Shown here piece after piece: positions 1-7,466 of a stretch of DNA of 64,000 nucleotides. The notes beneath the pieces were generated by a model. That model was not told the origin of the DNA. It did no database searches and saw nothing but the letters and a program-made list of their open reading frames with translations. Every line of letters begins with the position of its first letter. Position 1 is the stretch's first letter. A program made the translations under genes and the position numbers. The DNA comes from Aeromicrobium yanjiei (GTDB lineage: Bacteria > Actinomycetota > Actinomycetes > Propionibacteriales > Nocardioidaceae): assembly GCF_009649075.1 (NCBI RefSeq), contig NZ_CP045737.1, positions 310,001-374,000 of the forward strand. Direction: 5' to 3'.

Positions 1-1
1 G

Positions 2-1099
2 ACGTTGCGCTCCGCGGTCGCCTCGGCCGGCGGCGAGGGCCGCTCGATGACCCACGCGTGGCTGTTCACGGGGCCGCCGGGCTCCGGCCGGTCCAACGCG
101 GCCCTCGCGTTCGCTGCTGCGCTCCAGTGCGAGCAGGGCGGCTGCGGGCACTGCCACTCGTGCACCAGCGCCCGCGCCGGCAGCCACCCCGACATCACGG
201 TCATCACGACCCAGGGCCTGACGATCGGCGTCGACGGCATCCGCGAGTACGTCCGGGCGTCCTCGCTGCGGCCGGCCCTCGGCCGTTGGCAGGTCCTGGT
301 CGTCGAGGACGCGGACCGGCTGACCGACCAGGCCGCCGCGGCGCTGCTCAAGGCGATCGAGGAGCCGTCCAAGCACACCGTGTGGATGCTCTGCGCGCCC
401 TCGGCCGAGGACGTCATGATCACCCTGCGGTCCCGTTCGCGCTCGGTCGTCCTGCGCACGCCCGGCACGGCCGCGATCGCGCGGCTGCTCGTCGAGCGTG
501 ACGGCATCGAGCCCGAGATGGCGCAGGCCGTCGCTGCGGCGTCCCAGGGCCACATCGGCCGGGCCCGGGGCCTGGCCCGTGACAGCTCGGCCCGCGAACG
601 ACGTCGCGCGATCTTGTCGATCCCGGTCTCGATCCACGGGCTGGGCGACTGCATGGCCGCCGCCCAGCGCATCAGTGACGAGGCCACGGCCCGTGCGGCC
701 GACTTCTGCGACGCCGCCGACGAGCGCGAGCTGGCCGATCTGCGCCAGGCGTGGGGCGTGGAGGAGCGAGGCCGCCGTCCGGCCGGCTTCGCCGGAGCGG
801 TGTCGGCGCTGGAGAAGGACCAGAAGCGTCGCCGCACCCGCCTGACCCGCGACGGGATCGACGGGGTGCTGCTCGACCTGCTGTCGTTCTGCCGCGACGT
901 CCTGACCGTCCAGTGCGCGACCGGCATCGACCTGGTCAACGCCGACGTCGCCGCCGACGTCGCCGAGATGGCCCAGGTGTGGACCCCCGAGTCGACGATC
1001 GGCGCCATCGATGCCATCGTCGAGTGCAGGGAGTCGTTGACCGCCAACGCGGCCCCGCTCCTCGCCCTCGAACGCATGATGATGGGACTTCGCCGGTGA
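2..1099 (+). CDS. holB: DNA polymerase III subunit delta' (5'-truncated)
   Basis: Clamp-loader subunit that helps load the sliding clamp during replication. The reading frame is open to the left edge, so the true start lies outside the window; the TTG at 5 is an internal leucine codon. Visible features are a P-loop-like GPPGSGRS in which the usual lysine is arginine (delta' is not an active ATPase in known clamp loaders), a zinc-module cysteine cluster CEQGGCGHCHSC just after it, a Walker-B-like VVEDADRL and the conserved LLKAIEEP. The arginine-finger SRC motif appears as RSRSRS. The stop overlaps the GTG start of the downstream secreted hydrolase, so the two are translationally coupled. Identification is firm. 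Confidence 0.93.
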   Translation, partial: TLRSAVASAGGEGRSMTHAWLFTGPPGSGRSNAALAFAAALQCEQGGCGHCHSCTSARAGSHPDITVITTQGLTIGVDGIREYVRASSLRPALGRWQVLVVEDADRLTDQAAAALLKAIEEPSKHTVWMLCAPSAEDVMITLRSRSRSVVLRTPGTAAIARLLVERDGIEPEMAQAVAAASQGHIGRARGLARDSSARERRRAILSIPVSIHGLGDCMAAAQRISDEATARAADFCDAADERELADLRQAWGVEERGRRPAGFAGAVSALEKDQKRRRTRLTRDGIDGVLLDLLSFCRDVLTVQCATGIDLVNADVAADVAEMAQVWTPESTIGAIDAIVECRESLTANAAPLLALERMMMGLRR

Positions 1100-2625
1100 C
1101 CCGTGCACGTACGACCCTCGTGGTCGCCACCGTCCTCGCCCTCCTCGTCGGCATCGCGGTCTACGCCGCGTTCGCGACCCGCGACGACACCAGCTTCTCG
1201 GCGCCCAAGCCGGTCGACGCGCCCGCGCCCAAGGGGCTGGAGAAGTTCTACGACCAGAAGGTGAGCTGGAGCTCGTGCGGCGACGCGGAGTGCGCGTGGG
1301 TCACGGTGCCGATCGACTACGCCAAGCCGGAGGGTGAGACCACCCGCATCCGGGTCAAGGTCCACCCCGGCAAGGACGCCACCCGCAGCCTGTTCGTCAA
1401 CCCCGGCGGCCCCGGCGGCTCGGCACTGGACTTCTCCGATCGCATGGTCGAGCAGCTGGGGTCGAGCGTCCGCGACATGTACGACATCGTGGGCGTCGAT
1501 CCTCGTGGCGTCGGTGAGAGCTCGCCCCTGAAGTGCCTGCCGCCCAAGGAGTTCGACACGTTCGTGGCCACCGACCCCGATCCCGACGACGACGCCGAGA
1601 TCACGGCGCTGCGCAAGAGCTCGGAGACCCTCGGCGAGGCCTGCCTCGCCAACTCCGGCCCGCTCGCGGCCCACGTCTCGACGGTCGAGGCGGCCCGTGA
1701 CATGGACGTCGTCCGAGCCCTGCTCGGTCGCAAGAAGCTCGACTGGTTCGGTGCGTCCTACGGCACGCAGCTCGGCGCGGTCTACGCCGAGCTGTTCCCC
1801 GACAAGGTGGGCCGCATGGTGCTCGACGGTGCGGTCGACCCGACCCTCGACGCGGTCGGCAGCAGCTTCGCCCAGACCACCGGCTTCCAGCGCGCCCTCG
1901 AGGCGTACGTGAAGAGCTGCGTGAAGCAGTCGAACTGCCCGCTCGGCGACAACGCCGAGGCCGGCATGGCCAAGATCGCCACGCTGCTCGACCAGCTCGA
2001 CCAGAAGCCGCTCAAGCTCCCCGACGGCCGCGAGCTGACCGAGGGCAATGCGTTCTACGGCATCGCCGTCACCCTCTACGACCAGCAGACCTGGGACTAC
2101 CTCACGCAGGCGCTGCGGGCCGCGTTCGACGGCGACGGCTCGGTGCTGATGGCCCTGTCCGACGCCTACTTCGAGCGCAACCAGGACGGCTCCTACGCCA
2201 CCAACGGCGGCCAGGTGATCTACGCGGTCAACTGCCTCGACGCGGGCGGCAAGGGCCTGACGGTGGACGAGACGAAGGCCGAGCTGCCGCGCTTCGAGAA
2301 GGCCTCACCTGTCTTCGGCGCCTCGTTGGGCTGGGGCGCGCTTGGCTGCAGCGACTGGCCGATCAAGGCCACCAACCCGTTGCCCGACATCGATGCCAAG
2401 GGCGCTCCGCCCATCCTGGTGATCGGCACGACCCGTGACCCCGCGACGCCCTACGAGTCGGCGCAGGCCCTCGCCTCCCAGCTCGACTCCGGCGTGCTGC
2501 TCACCCGTGAGGGCGACGGCCACACGGCGTACGTCTCGGGCAACAAGTGCATCGTCAAGATCGTCGACAACTACCTGGTCAAGGGCAAGGCGCCCAAGAA
2601 CGGCACGGTCTGCAAGGAGTCCTGA
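1096..2625 (+). CDS. Secreted alpha/beta-hydrolase, tripeptidyl aminopeptidase (TAP) type
   Basis: Predicted exported peptidase or esterase of 509 residues. The start is GTG at 1096, overlapping the holB stop (GTGA); this gives a protein beginning with a short basic N-terminus and a single hydrophobic helix (about residues 6-26), a signal peptide or anchor without a lipobox. The alpha/beta-hydrolase core shows the NPGGPGGS oxyanion region, GVDPRGVGES, the nucleophile elbow GASYGTQ, and a C-terminal TAP-like domain with the acidic residue in GTTRDPATPY and the histidine in GDGHTAY. This matches the S33 tripeptidyl-aminopeptidase family of Streptomyces and relatives. Substrate cannot be told from sequence. 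Confidence 0.88.
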   Translation: MTRARTTLVVATVLALLVGIAVYAAFATRDDTSFSAPKPVDAPAPKGLEKFYDQKVSWSSCGDAECAWVTVPIDYAKPEGETTRIRVKVHPGKDATRSLFVNPGGPGGSALDFSDRMVEQLGSSVRDMYDIVGVDPRGVGESSPLKCLPPKEFDTFVATDPDPDDDAEITALRKSSETLGEACLANSGPLAAHVSTVEAARDMDVVRALLGRKKLDWFGASYGTQLGAVYAELFPDKVGRMVLDGAVDPTLDAVGSSFAQTTGFQRALEAYVKSCVKQSNCPLGDNAEAGMAKIATLLDQLDQKPLKLPDGRELTEGNAFYGIAVTLYDQQTWDYLTQALRAAFDGDGSVLMALSDAYFERNQDGSYATNGGQVIYAVNCLDAGGKGLTVDETKAELPRFEKASPVFGASLGWGALGCSDWPIKATNPLPDIDAKGAPPILVIGTTRDPATPYESAQALASQLDSGVLLTREGDGHTAYVSGNKCIVKIVDNYLVKGKAPKNGTVCKES

Positions 2626-2749
2626 CCGCCGCCCGCGCCAGCCAGCCGGGCCGGGCTTGCGGGCCGGCGGGCACGCCCGGGGACCGATCTTTCTGCGTTT
2701 CGGTAGCCAGGCCAGCACGAACGCCGAGAGATCCGTCCCCTTGGCGCGG

Positions 2750-3037
2750 CTAGCTGCGCGCGCTCTCGTGGTGTCGGATGACCTCGGCGATGATGAAGTT
2801 GAGGAACTTCTCGGCGAACGCCGGGTCGAGGTCGGCGTCGATCGCGAGGGTCCGCAGCCGCGCGATCTGACGCTCCTCGCGGGCCGGATCCGAGGGCGGC
2901 AGATCGTGCTCGGCCTTCAGGCGACCCACGCGCTTGGTGTACTTGAACCGCTCGGCCAGCACGTGGATGAGGGCGGCGTCGATGTTGTCGATGCTCGCGC
3001 GGATCTCGTCGAGCTCTGCCTGCGTCGTGTCGGTCAC
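2750..3037 (-). CDS. Chorismate mutase (AroQ type)
   Basis: Converts chorismate to prephenate, the branch step to phenylalanine and tyrosine. The 95-residue all-helical protein has the AroQ pattern: LDEIRASIDNIDAALI near the N-terminus, an internal KRVGRLKAEH with the active-site-type Arg and Lys, and a long C-terminal helix. The GTG at 3037 is chosen because the longer frame from 3085 adds an unconserved, His-rich leader. It is convergent with the TAP-type hydrolase; the 124-bp gap between them is very G+C-rich and I see no clean terminator in it. Short AroQ enzymes in actinobacteria may need DAHP synthase as partner, which is not in this window. Confidence 0.88.
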   Translation of the reverse strand: MTDTTQAELDEIRASIDNIDAALIHVLAERFKYTKRVGRLKAEHDLPPSDPAREERQIARLRTLAIDADLDPAFAEKFLNFIIAEVIRHHESARS

Positions 3038-3133
3038 GGGTGAGATTCTACGGTGACCGGGGTGGTGCGCGGCTGCCACGACCACCCGGTAGACTCTCCT
3101 CTTGGTTCGACGGGCGATCCCCGGCGGACCTTG

Positions 3134-3209
3134 GCCGCCTTAGCTCAGTCGGTAGAGCGTTTCACTCGTAATGAAAAGGTCGTCGGTTCGATTCCGACAG
3201 GCGGCTCCA
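3134..3209 (+). tRNA. tRNA-Thr(CGU)
   Basis: A full cloverleaf can be drawn: acceptor arm GCCGCCT pairs with AGGCGGC, discriminator T, and CCA is encoded at 3207-3209. The anticodon loop CTCGTAA gives anticodon CGU, which reads ACG threonine codons. The T-arm holds GGTTCGATTCC. A strong hairpin follows three bases after CCA. Confidence 0.97.
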
Positions 3210-3211
3210 CC

Positions 3212-3228
3212 GCAGGTCTGTGACCTGC
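3212..3228 (+). terminator. Hairpin just after tRNA-Thr
   Basis: Perfect inverted repeat GCAGGTC-TGT-GACCTGC, starting three bases after the tRNA CCA end. There is no T-run behind it. Likely a transcription stop or processing signal for the tRNA. Confidence 0.45.
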
Positions 3229-3235
3229 AGCGAAA

Positions 3236-3253
3236 CAATGGCTACTGCCATTG
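3236..3253. repeat. 18-bp perfect inverted repeat
   Basis: CAATGGC-TACT-GCCATTG, 7-bp arms and a 4-base loop, lying 8 bases after the previous hairpin. It could be a second tRNA-end hairpin or a protein site; the CAATGG half-site recurs at 3415. Confidence 0.5.
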
Positions 3254-3414
3254 GAAATCCCGTGGGACTCCCCGGTGCAACGGCGAGCTCGCCGCGATGC
3301 TCATTACGTCGCTCATCCCCGACTCGTCCGTCGTGGCCCGCGCGAGGCGTGTGGTGGCGCAGGTGCCCGGGGGATGTTGCGATGCCGGACGACGAGTGAG
3401 GGTTCTCGCGCCCC

Positions 3415-3432
3415 CAATGGTCATCATCATTG
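3415..3432. promoter_or_regulatory. Candidate operator upstream of the esterase
   Basis: Inverted repeat CAATG-N8-CATTG in the only A+T-rich part of the spacer, about 140 bases before the esterase start. It shares CAATGG with the repeat at 3236-3253. A TetR-type regulator lies two genes away, so it is a possible binding site, but this is only inferred. Confidence 0.3.
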
Positions 3433-3573
3433 TAATGAATAAGACATCTGGGCTAGATTGCGTGAGATGTTCGCCGTGAGTCGCAAGAAGTTCGCCCCGC
3501 CGGAGTCGAGAGCACGGCGGGTGGATCGCTCAGCCGCAGGAGTGCTGGCCCGCGAGCGCTGGAGGTTCATGCC

Positions 3574-4518
3574 ATGACATCTCTGTCGTACGATCCCGAG
3601 ATCAAAGCCGTGCTGGAGCAGGCGGCTTCCGCTGGTCGCCCCGCCCCGCCGGCCCGCGGGGACTGGGAGTCGCTGCGCGCCCGCACCGAGATGCTGATGG
3701 CCGCGGTGGCGCCAGCGGCCCGCCCGCCTTCGGTGAGCGTTTCGAACTACTCGACCACGACCTGGGACGGCGACGAGCTCAGCCTGCGCTGGTACACCCG
3801 GGCGGGCTCGACCCCTGGCTCCGCCGTGGTCTATTCCCACGGGGGAGGGCTGGTGTGCGGCACCCTCGATCTCTACGACGCGATCATCTCCCGGTACGTC
3901 GAGTCCTCCGGAGTGCCGTTCCTCGCAGTGGAGTACCGGCGCGCACCGGAGGCTCGCGACACGAGCCTCACCAGGGATGTGTTCGCAGCGATCGTGTGGC
4001 TGCACGAGCATGCGAACGATCTGGGAGTCGATCCTGACCGTGTCGCCGTCATGGGTGACAGCGGCGGCGGCGCCCCTGCTGCCGGCGCCGCGATCATGGC
4101 GCGCGACCACGGTGTGCCGTTGGCACGCCAGCTGTTGATCTATCCGATGCTCGACGACCGCAACACCGTCCCGGACCCGACCTTGGAGCCCTTGGCAACC
4201 TGGACGTACGACAACAACTTCACCGGATGGAGTGCGCTCCTGGGCGAAGCGATCGGTACTGAGGACGTCTCCGAGCTGGCGGCCCCGGCTCGGGCCAAGG
4301 ATCTCAGTGGAGTCGCGCCCGCGTACTTGGACGTCGGGGAGCTCGACATCTTCCGAGACGAGACGATCAACTATGCCCGTCTGCTCAGCGCCTGCGGAGT
4401 CTCGGTCGAGCTGCACGTCCACCCCGGTGCGCCCCACGCGTTCGAGGGGTTGGCTCCCGGTGCGGCGGTCTCGCAGCGGGTGCTGGAGGACCGGAACTGG
4501 GCCCTCACATCGTTGTAG
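3574..4518 (+). CDS. Alpha/beta-hydrolase, hormone-sensitive-lipase type esterase
   Basis: Predicted cytoplasmic carboxylesterase of 314 residues. It has the HSL-family oxyanion motif HGGG (in YSHGGGLVCG), the nucleophile elbow GDSGGG, an aspartate in LDIFRDE and the histidine in PHAFEG, so the triad is complete. No signal peptide is visible. It is transcribed towards a TetR-family gene (gap 27 bp) that is itself divergent from an MMPL exporter; the three probably form one functional unit handling a hydrophobic compound. Codon use is a little less G+C-rich at third positions than in the flanking core genes, and the block begins beside a tRNA, so acquisition by transfer is possible. Substrate unknown. 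Confidence 0.88.
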   Translation: MTSLSYDPEIKAVLEQAASAGRPAPPARGDWESLRARTEMLMAAVAPAARPPSVSVSNYSTTTWDGDELSLRWYTRAGSTPGSAVVYSHGGGLVCGTLDLYDAIISRYVESSGVPFLAVEYRRAPEARDTSLTRDVFAAIVWLHEHANDLGVDPDRVAVMGDSGGGAPAAGAAIMARDHGVPLARQLLIYPMLDDRNTVPDPTLEPLATWTYDNNFTGWSALLGEAIGTEDVSELAAPARAKDLSGVAPAYLDVGELDIFRDETINYARLLSACGVSVELHVHPGAPHAFEGLAPGAAVSQRVLEDRNWALTSL

Positions 4519-4545
4519 CAGCCGTCGCGCCCTTCCCGCCCGGGG

Positions 4546-5196
4546 CTACGGCCTCGGCGCGGATGAGGGATCGTCCTGCGGCATCACGCTCAGCCAGATG
4601 TGCTCGAGCGTGTCGGTGACCTCGCGCAGCTTCTCCGTCCCGGAGCACGCGTAGGACCAGTAGTACGAGCGCTCCGTCATGAACGTCAAGGAGCGGGCGA
4701 GCGCGGATGCGCCGGTCGGGCCCGGGTCGTCAGGGATGCCCGCTCGGATCAGGAGCCTGCTGAAGTGGGGGGCGATGCTCTCGAGGGTCTCGCGCCACAG
4801 CTGCTGGGCCTCGGGCACCGTGCAACCGATCTCCACCGCGGCCTGCATGATCCGGCCGTGCTCGCGCCAGGAGGTCTCGGTGTCCAGTAGGGCGGCGCGG
4901 ACGACCGTGCTCACCGAGACGTCCGGATTGTCGGTCGCGTGCGAGGGGGACGCCGGGATCGCCGCCAGGGTGCGCGCGATGAGGGCGACGAGAACCTCCT
5001 GCTTGGACCCGAAGTAGAAGTACAAGGAGCCCCGCGAGATGCCTGCTCCCGTCGCGATCGCCTCGACGGTCACCGCCTCGAAGCCTCGCTCGTCGATCAG
5101 CCGCTCGGCGGTGTCGAGGATCGTCAGCTCCCGCGTGTCGCCCTTACGGGTGCCGCTCCGACGGCGGCCGGTGGGCGGAAGGGCGGGGGAGCTCAT
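4546..5196 (-). CDS. TetR/AcrR-family transcriptional regulator
   Basis: 216 residues. The N-terminal helix-turn-helix is clear: ILDTAERLIDERGFEAVTVEAIATGAG followed by ISRGSLYFYFGSKQEVLVALI. The ligand-binding C-terminal half resembles the EthR-like group in its ERSYYWSYACSG region. It is divergent from the MMPL transporter with a short shared promoter space (5197-5335), the classic arrangement of a local repressor and its exporter. The intergenic space holds imperfect repeats (GATTTT with AAAATC at 5219-5244, and GACAC with GTGTC around 5247-5268) that could be its operator. Ligand unknown. Confidence 0.9.
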   Translation of the reverse strand: MSSPALPPTGRRRSGTRKGDTRELTILDTAERLIDERGFEAVTVEAIATGAGISRGSLYFYFGSKQEVLVALIARTLAAIPASPSHATDNPDVSVSTVVRAALLDTETSWREHGRIMQAAVEIGCTVPEAQQLWRETLESIAPHFSRLLIRAGIPDDPGPTGASALARSLTFMTERSYYWSYACSGTEKLREVTDTLEHIWLSVMPQDDPSSAPRP

Positions 5197-5307
5197 GGGG
5201 GCACGTTACGGCAGCCGGGATTTTCGACCATCTGAAGAATAAAATCGACACAGCGTAGACATCGTGTCTTTTCGGTGGAATTCTCGGGAAGACAACCGGT
5301 CGTCCCC

Positions 5308-5312
5308 AGGAG
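5308..5312 (+). promoter_or_regulatory. Strong ribosome binding site of the MMPL leader ORF
   Basis: AGGAG six bases before the ATG at 5319. It serves the six-codon leader ORF, not the MMPL start at 5336, which has no good site of its own. A -10-like TAGACA at 5256-5261 would give a 5' leader of about 50 bases. Confidence 0.55.
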
Positions 5313-5318
5313 ATCTCC

Positions 5319-5339
5319 ATGAGACTGGCACTCAGATGA
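5319..5339 (+). CDS. Six-codon leader peptide (MRLALR) before the MMPL gene
   Basis: A minimal ORF, ATG AGA CTG GCA CTC AGA TGA, sits behind the only good Shine-Dalgarno sequence in the region. Its stop codon overlaps the ATG of the MMPL gene (ATGA at 5336-5339). The arrangement looks like translational coupling: ribosomes finishing the leader would restart on the transporter. The alternative is that the GTG at 5264 opens a longer MMPL protein, but the added 24 residues are polar and unlike a transporter N-terminus. Not recognised from any family. Confidence 0.45.
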   Translation: MRLALR

Positions 5340-7414
5340 GGGTCCTGCGGGGCATCATCGACCACCCGCGCCGCGGCCTGCTCGCCCTGGCCGTGTTCAT
5401 GCTCGTCGCAGGTCTTCTCGGGGGCCCGGTGGCAGGCGCGCTCAACTCGTCGGGAGGCTTCGTGCCTGACGACGCGGACTCCGTACGCGCGACCGAACGG
5501 CTCGGGTCGGCCACAGGACGCGCGCCCTCCCCGGGCCTGACCCTGCTCGTCGAGGGCGCGGACGCGGCCCGGCTCGGCGACATCACTGACCGACTGAGTG
5601 GCCTCGACGGGGTCGCAGAGGCGGCACCGGGCGCCAGCTCGACGGACGACAGCAGCCGCTTGGTCCTGGGCACTCTCGCAGCCGGCGCCGACGCTGACGA
5701 CGTCGCGAAGGCGACGGTCGAGGAGTTCGCCGACGACGAGGACGTGACGGTCGGCGGCCGGGACGTGGCGGGCCTGCAGATCACCGAGACCGTCGGCAAG
5801 GACCTGGGGCGAGCCGAGCTGCTCGCCACGCCGCTGCTGGTGGTCCTGTCGCTGGTCTTGTTCGGCGGACGGGCGGCGCTGCTCCCGGTGGTCGTCGGGA
5901 TCACCACCGTGCTCGGCACCTTCCTCGTCCTCAGCGGCGTCAACCAGCTCTACGGACTGAGCGTCTTCGCGCTCAACCTCGTGATCGGCCTCGGGCTGGG
6001 CCTGGCCATCGACTACACCCTGTTCCTGCTGTCCCGGTACCGCGAGGAGCTGCACCGGCATGGGCCGTCACGCGAGGCGATCGTGGTGACGATGCAGACC
6101 GCCGGGCGCACGGTGGCGTTCTCTGCGGTCACGGTCGCCGCCGCGCTCGTGACCTTGACGGTGTTCCCGATGAACTTCCTCAAGTCGATGGGCAGCGCGG
6201 GAGCCATCGTGGCAACCGTCGCGGCGATCGCCTCGTTGATCGTCGCGCCGATGTTCTTCGCCCTCATGGGTGGGCGGCTGGCCCGCCGCTCGCGGGGCGA
6301 CGGGGCAGAGGGGCGGTGGTACGGGTTCGCCCACGCGGTCATGCGACGCCCCGGGCGCATCGCGGCCGCGACCGCGGCCGTCATGCTCGTCCTGTCCGTG
6401 CCGAGCCTGCGCACGGAGTGGTCCCCGATCGACGAGACCGTCGTGCCGACCGATCAGAGCGCACGAGTCGTGTCGGACCGGCTGGCCGCGGAGTACGCCG
6501 GCGCCACCACCTCGCCGATCACGGTCGCGGTGCGCGGCGACGGGCCTGAGCAGGTCGCGCAGTACGCGGCGCTGGCCAGCGAGGTGCGCGGCGTCCAGCC
6601 GGGCACCGAGCCGCTCTCGCTCGACGACGACACCTGGCAGCTGGTGCTGCCCACCGAGGGCCGACCAGCGGGACCCCTCGCGCAGCAGGCGGTCTCCGAT
6701 CTTCGCGAGATCCGGGTCGACGGCGTGGACGCGCTGGTGGCCGGGCCGGCGGCCGAGTTCGTCGACCAGCAGGCAGCCATCCGCGACAACCTGCCGATCG
6801 CGATCGGCCTCATGGTGACGCTCACCCTGGTGGTGCTGTGGCTGATGACCGGTTCGGTGATCCTGCCCGTCAAGGCGGTGGTGATGAACACGCTGACCGT
6901 CGGTGTCGCCCTCGGCGCGCTCACCTTCGTCTATCAGGACGGCCGGCTGACCGGCCTGCTCGGCTACACGCCCAACGGTGGCGTCGAGCCCACCGACTTC
7001 CTCGTGGCCGCCGCCCTGGTGTTCGCCCTGTCCACCGACTACGGGGTCTTCCTGCTCGGTCGCATCAAGGAGGAACGCCAGAAGACCGACTCCGAGCAGG
7101 AAGCAGTCGCGACGGGCCTCGCGCGGACGGGCGCCGTCGTGACCAGCGCCGCGCTCCTGCTGGCAGTGGCCATCGGCGCGTTCAGCACCAGCTCGATCTC
7201 GTTCATCCAGCAGATTGGTGTCGCCACCGCGGTCGGTGTGCTGGTGGACGCGTTCATCGTCCGCTCGCTGCTCGTGCCCTCGCTGATGGGACTGCTGGGG
7301 GCGTGGAACTGGTGGTCTCCCGCGTGGCTGCGCCGGGTCCACGACCGCATCGGCATCCGGGAGGGTCCCTCCGTCGCCGACGACGCGGCGGACGAACGCG
7401 CTCCGGCCCGGTGA
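5336..7414 (+). CDS. MMPL/RND-family transporter
   Basis: Inner-membrane proton-driven exporter of 692 residues, of the type that moves lipids or drugs. The start ATG at 5336 gives the usual short cytoplasmic MRVLRGIIDHPR followed by the first membrane helix. Two MMPL repeats are evident, each a soluble loop followed by a block of about five helices; the conserved Asp-Tyr pairs appear in GLAIDYTLFLLSRYREE and in ALSTDYGVFLLGRIKEE, expected to carry protons. It is divergent from a TetR regulator and near an esterase, so it is probably induced by the compound it exports. Export substrate unknown. Confidence 0.92.
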   Translation: MRVLRGIIDHPRRGLLALAVFMLVAGLLGGPVAGALNSSGGFVPDDADSVRATERLGSATGRAPSPGLTLLVEGADAARLGDITDRLSGLDGVAEAAPGASSTDDSSRLVLGTLAAGADADDVAKATVEEFADDEDVTVGGRDVAGLQITETVGKDLGRAELLATPLLVVLSLVLFGGRAALLPVVVGITTVLGTFLVLSGVNQLYGLSVFALNLVIGLGLGLAIDYTLFLLSRYREELHRHGPSREAIVVTMQTAGRTVAFSAVTVAAALVTLTVFPMNFLKSMGSAGAIVATVAAIASLIVAPMFFALMGGRLARRSRGDGAEGRWYGFAHAVMRRPGRIAAATAAVMLVLSVPSLRTEWSPIDETVVPTDQSARVVSDRLAAEYAGATTSPITVAVRGDGPEQVAQYAALASEVRGVQPGTEPLSLDDDTWQLVLPTEGRPAGPLAQQAVSDLREIRVDGVDALVAGPAAEFVDQQAAIRDNLPIAIGLMVTLTLVVLWLMTGSVILPVKAVVMNTLTVGVALGALTFVYQDGRLTGLLGYTPNGGVEPTDFLVAAALVFALSTDYGVFLLGRIKEERQKTDSEQEAVATGLARTGAVVTSAALLLAVAIGAFSTSSISFIQQIGVATAVGVLVDAFIVRSLLVPSLMGLLGAWNWWSPAWLRRVHDRIGIREGPSVADDAADERAPAR

Positions 7415-7466
7415 CCCGCCGCGCGTCGTAGACTCTGGCCTCCTCAACTGCGCTCCAGGGGGTGTC

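Larger units (their letters stand above)
3210..3573. other. Gene-free spacer between tRNA-Thr and the esterase
   Basis: No convincing gene is present in these 364 bases; the short frames here lack ribosome sites and coding bias. It holds three inverted repeats (3212-3228, 3236-3253, 3415-3432) and a local A+T-rich stretch around 3415-3475 likely to contain the promoter of the esterase gene. The remaining sequence is unassigned. Confidence 0.6.

Noticed and set aside
2641-2690. Terminator between the TAP-type hydrolase and chorismate mutase
   Set aside because: The stretch is rich in CCGG/GGCC but I could not draw a stem longer than about six pairs with a consistent loop.
3171-3479. Short plus-strand frame starting inside tRNA-Thr
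   Set aside because: It overlaps the tRNA, has no ribosome site and resembles no family.
5264-5335. N-terminal extension of the MMPL protein from GTG 5264
   Set aside because: The 24 added residues are polar and unlike a transporter start, and the region contains the promoter and a separate leader ORF with its own ribosome site.
3210-7414. Integrative element with integrase at tRNA-Thr
   Set aside because: No integrase, excisionase or second attachment repeat was found; only the tRNA position hints at it.
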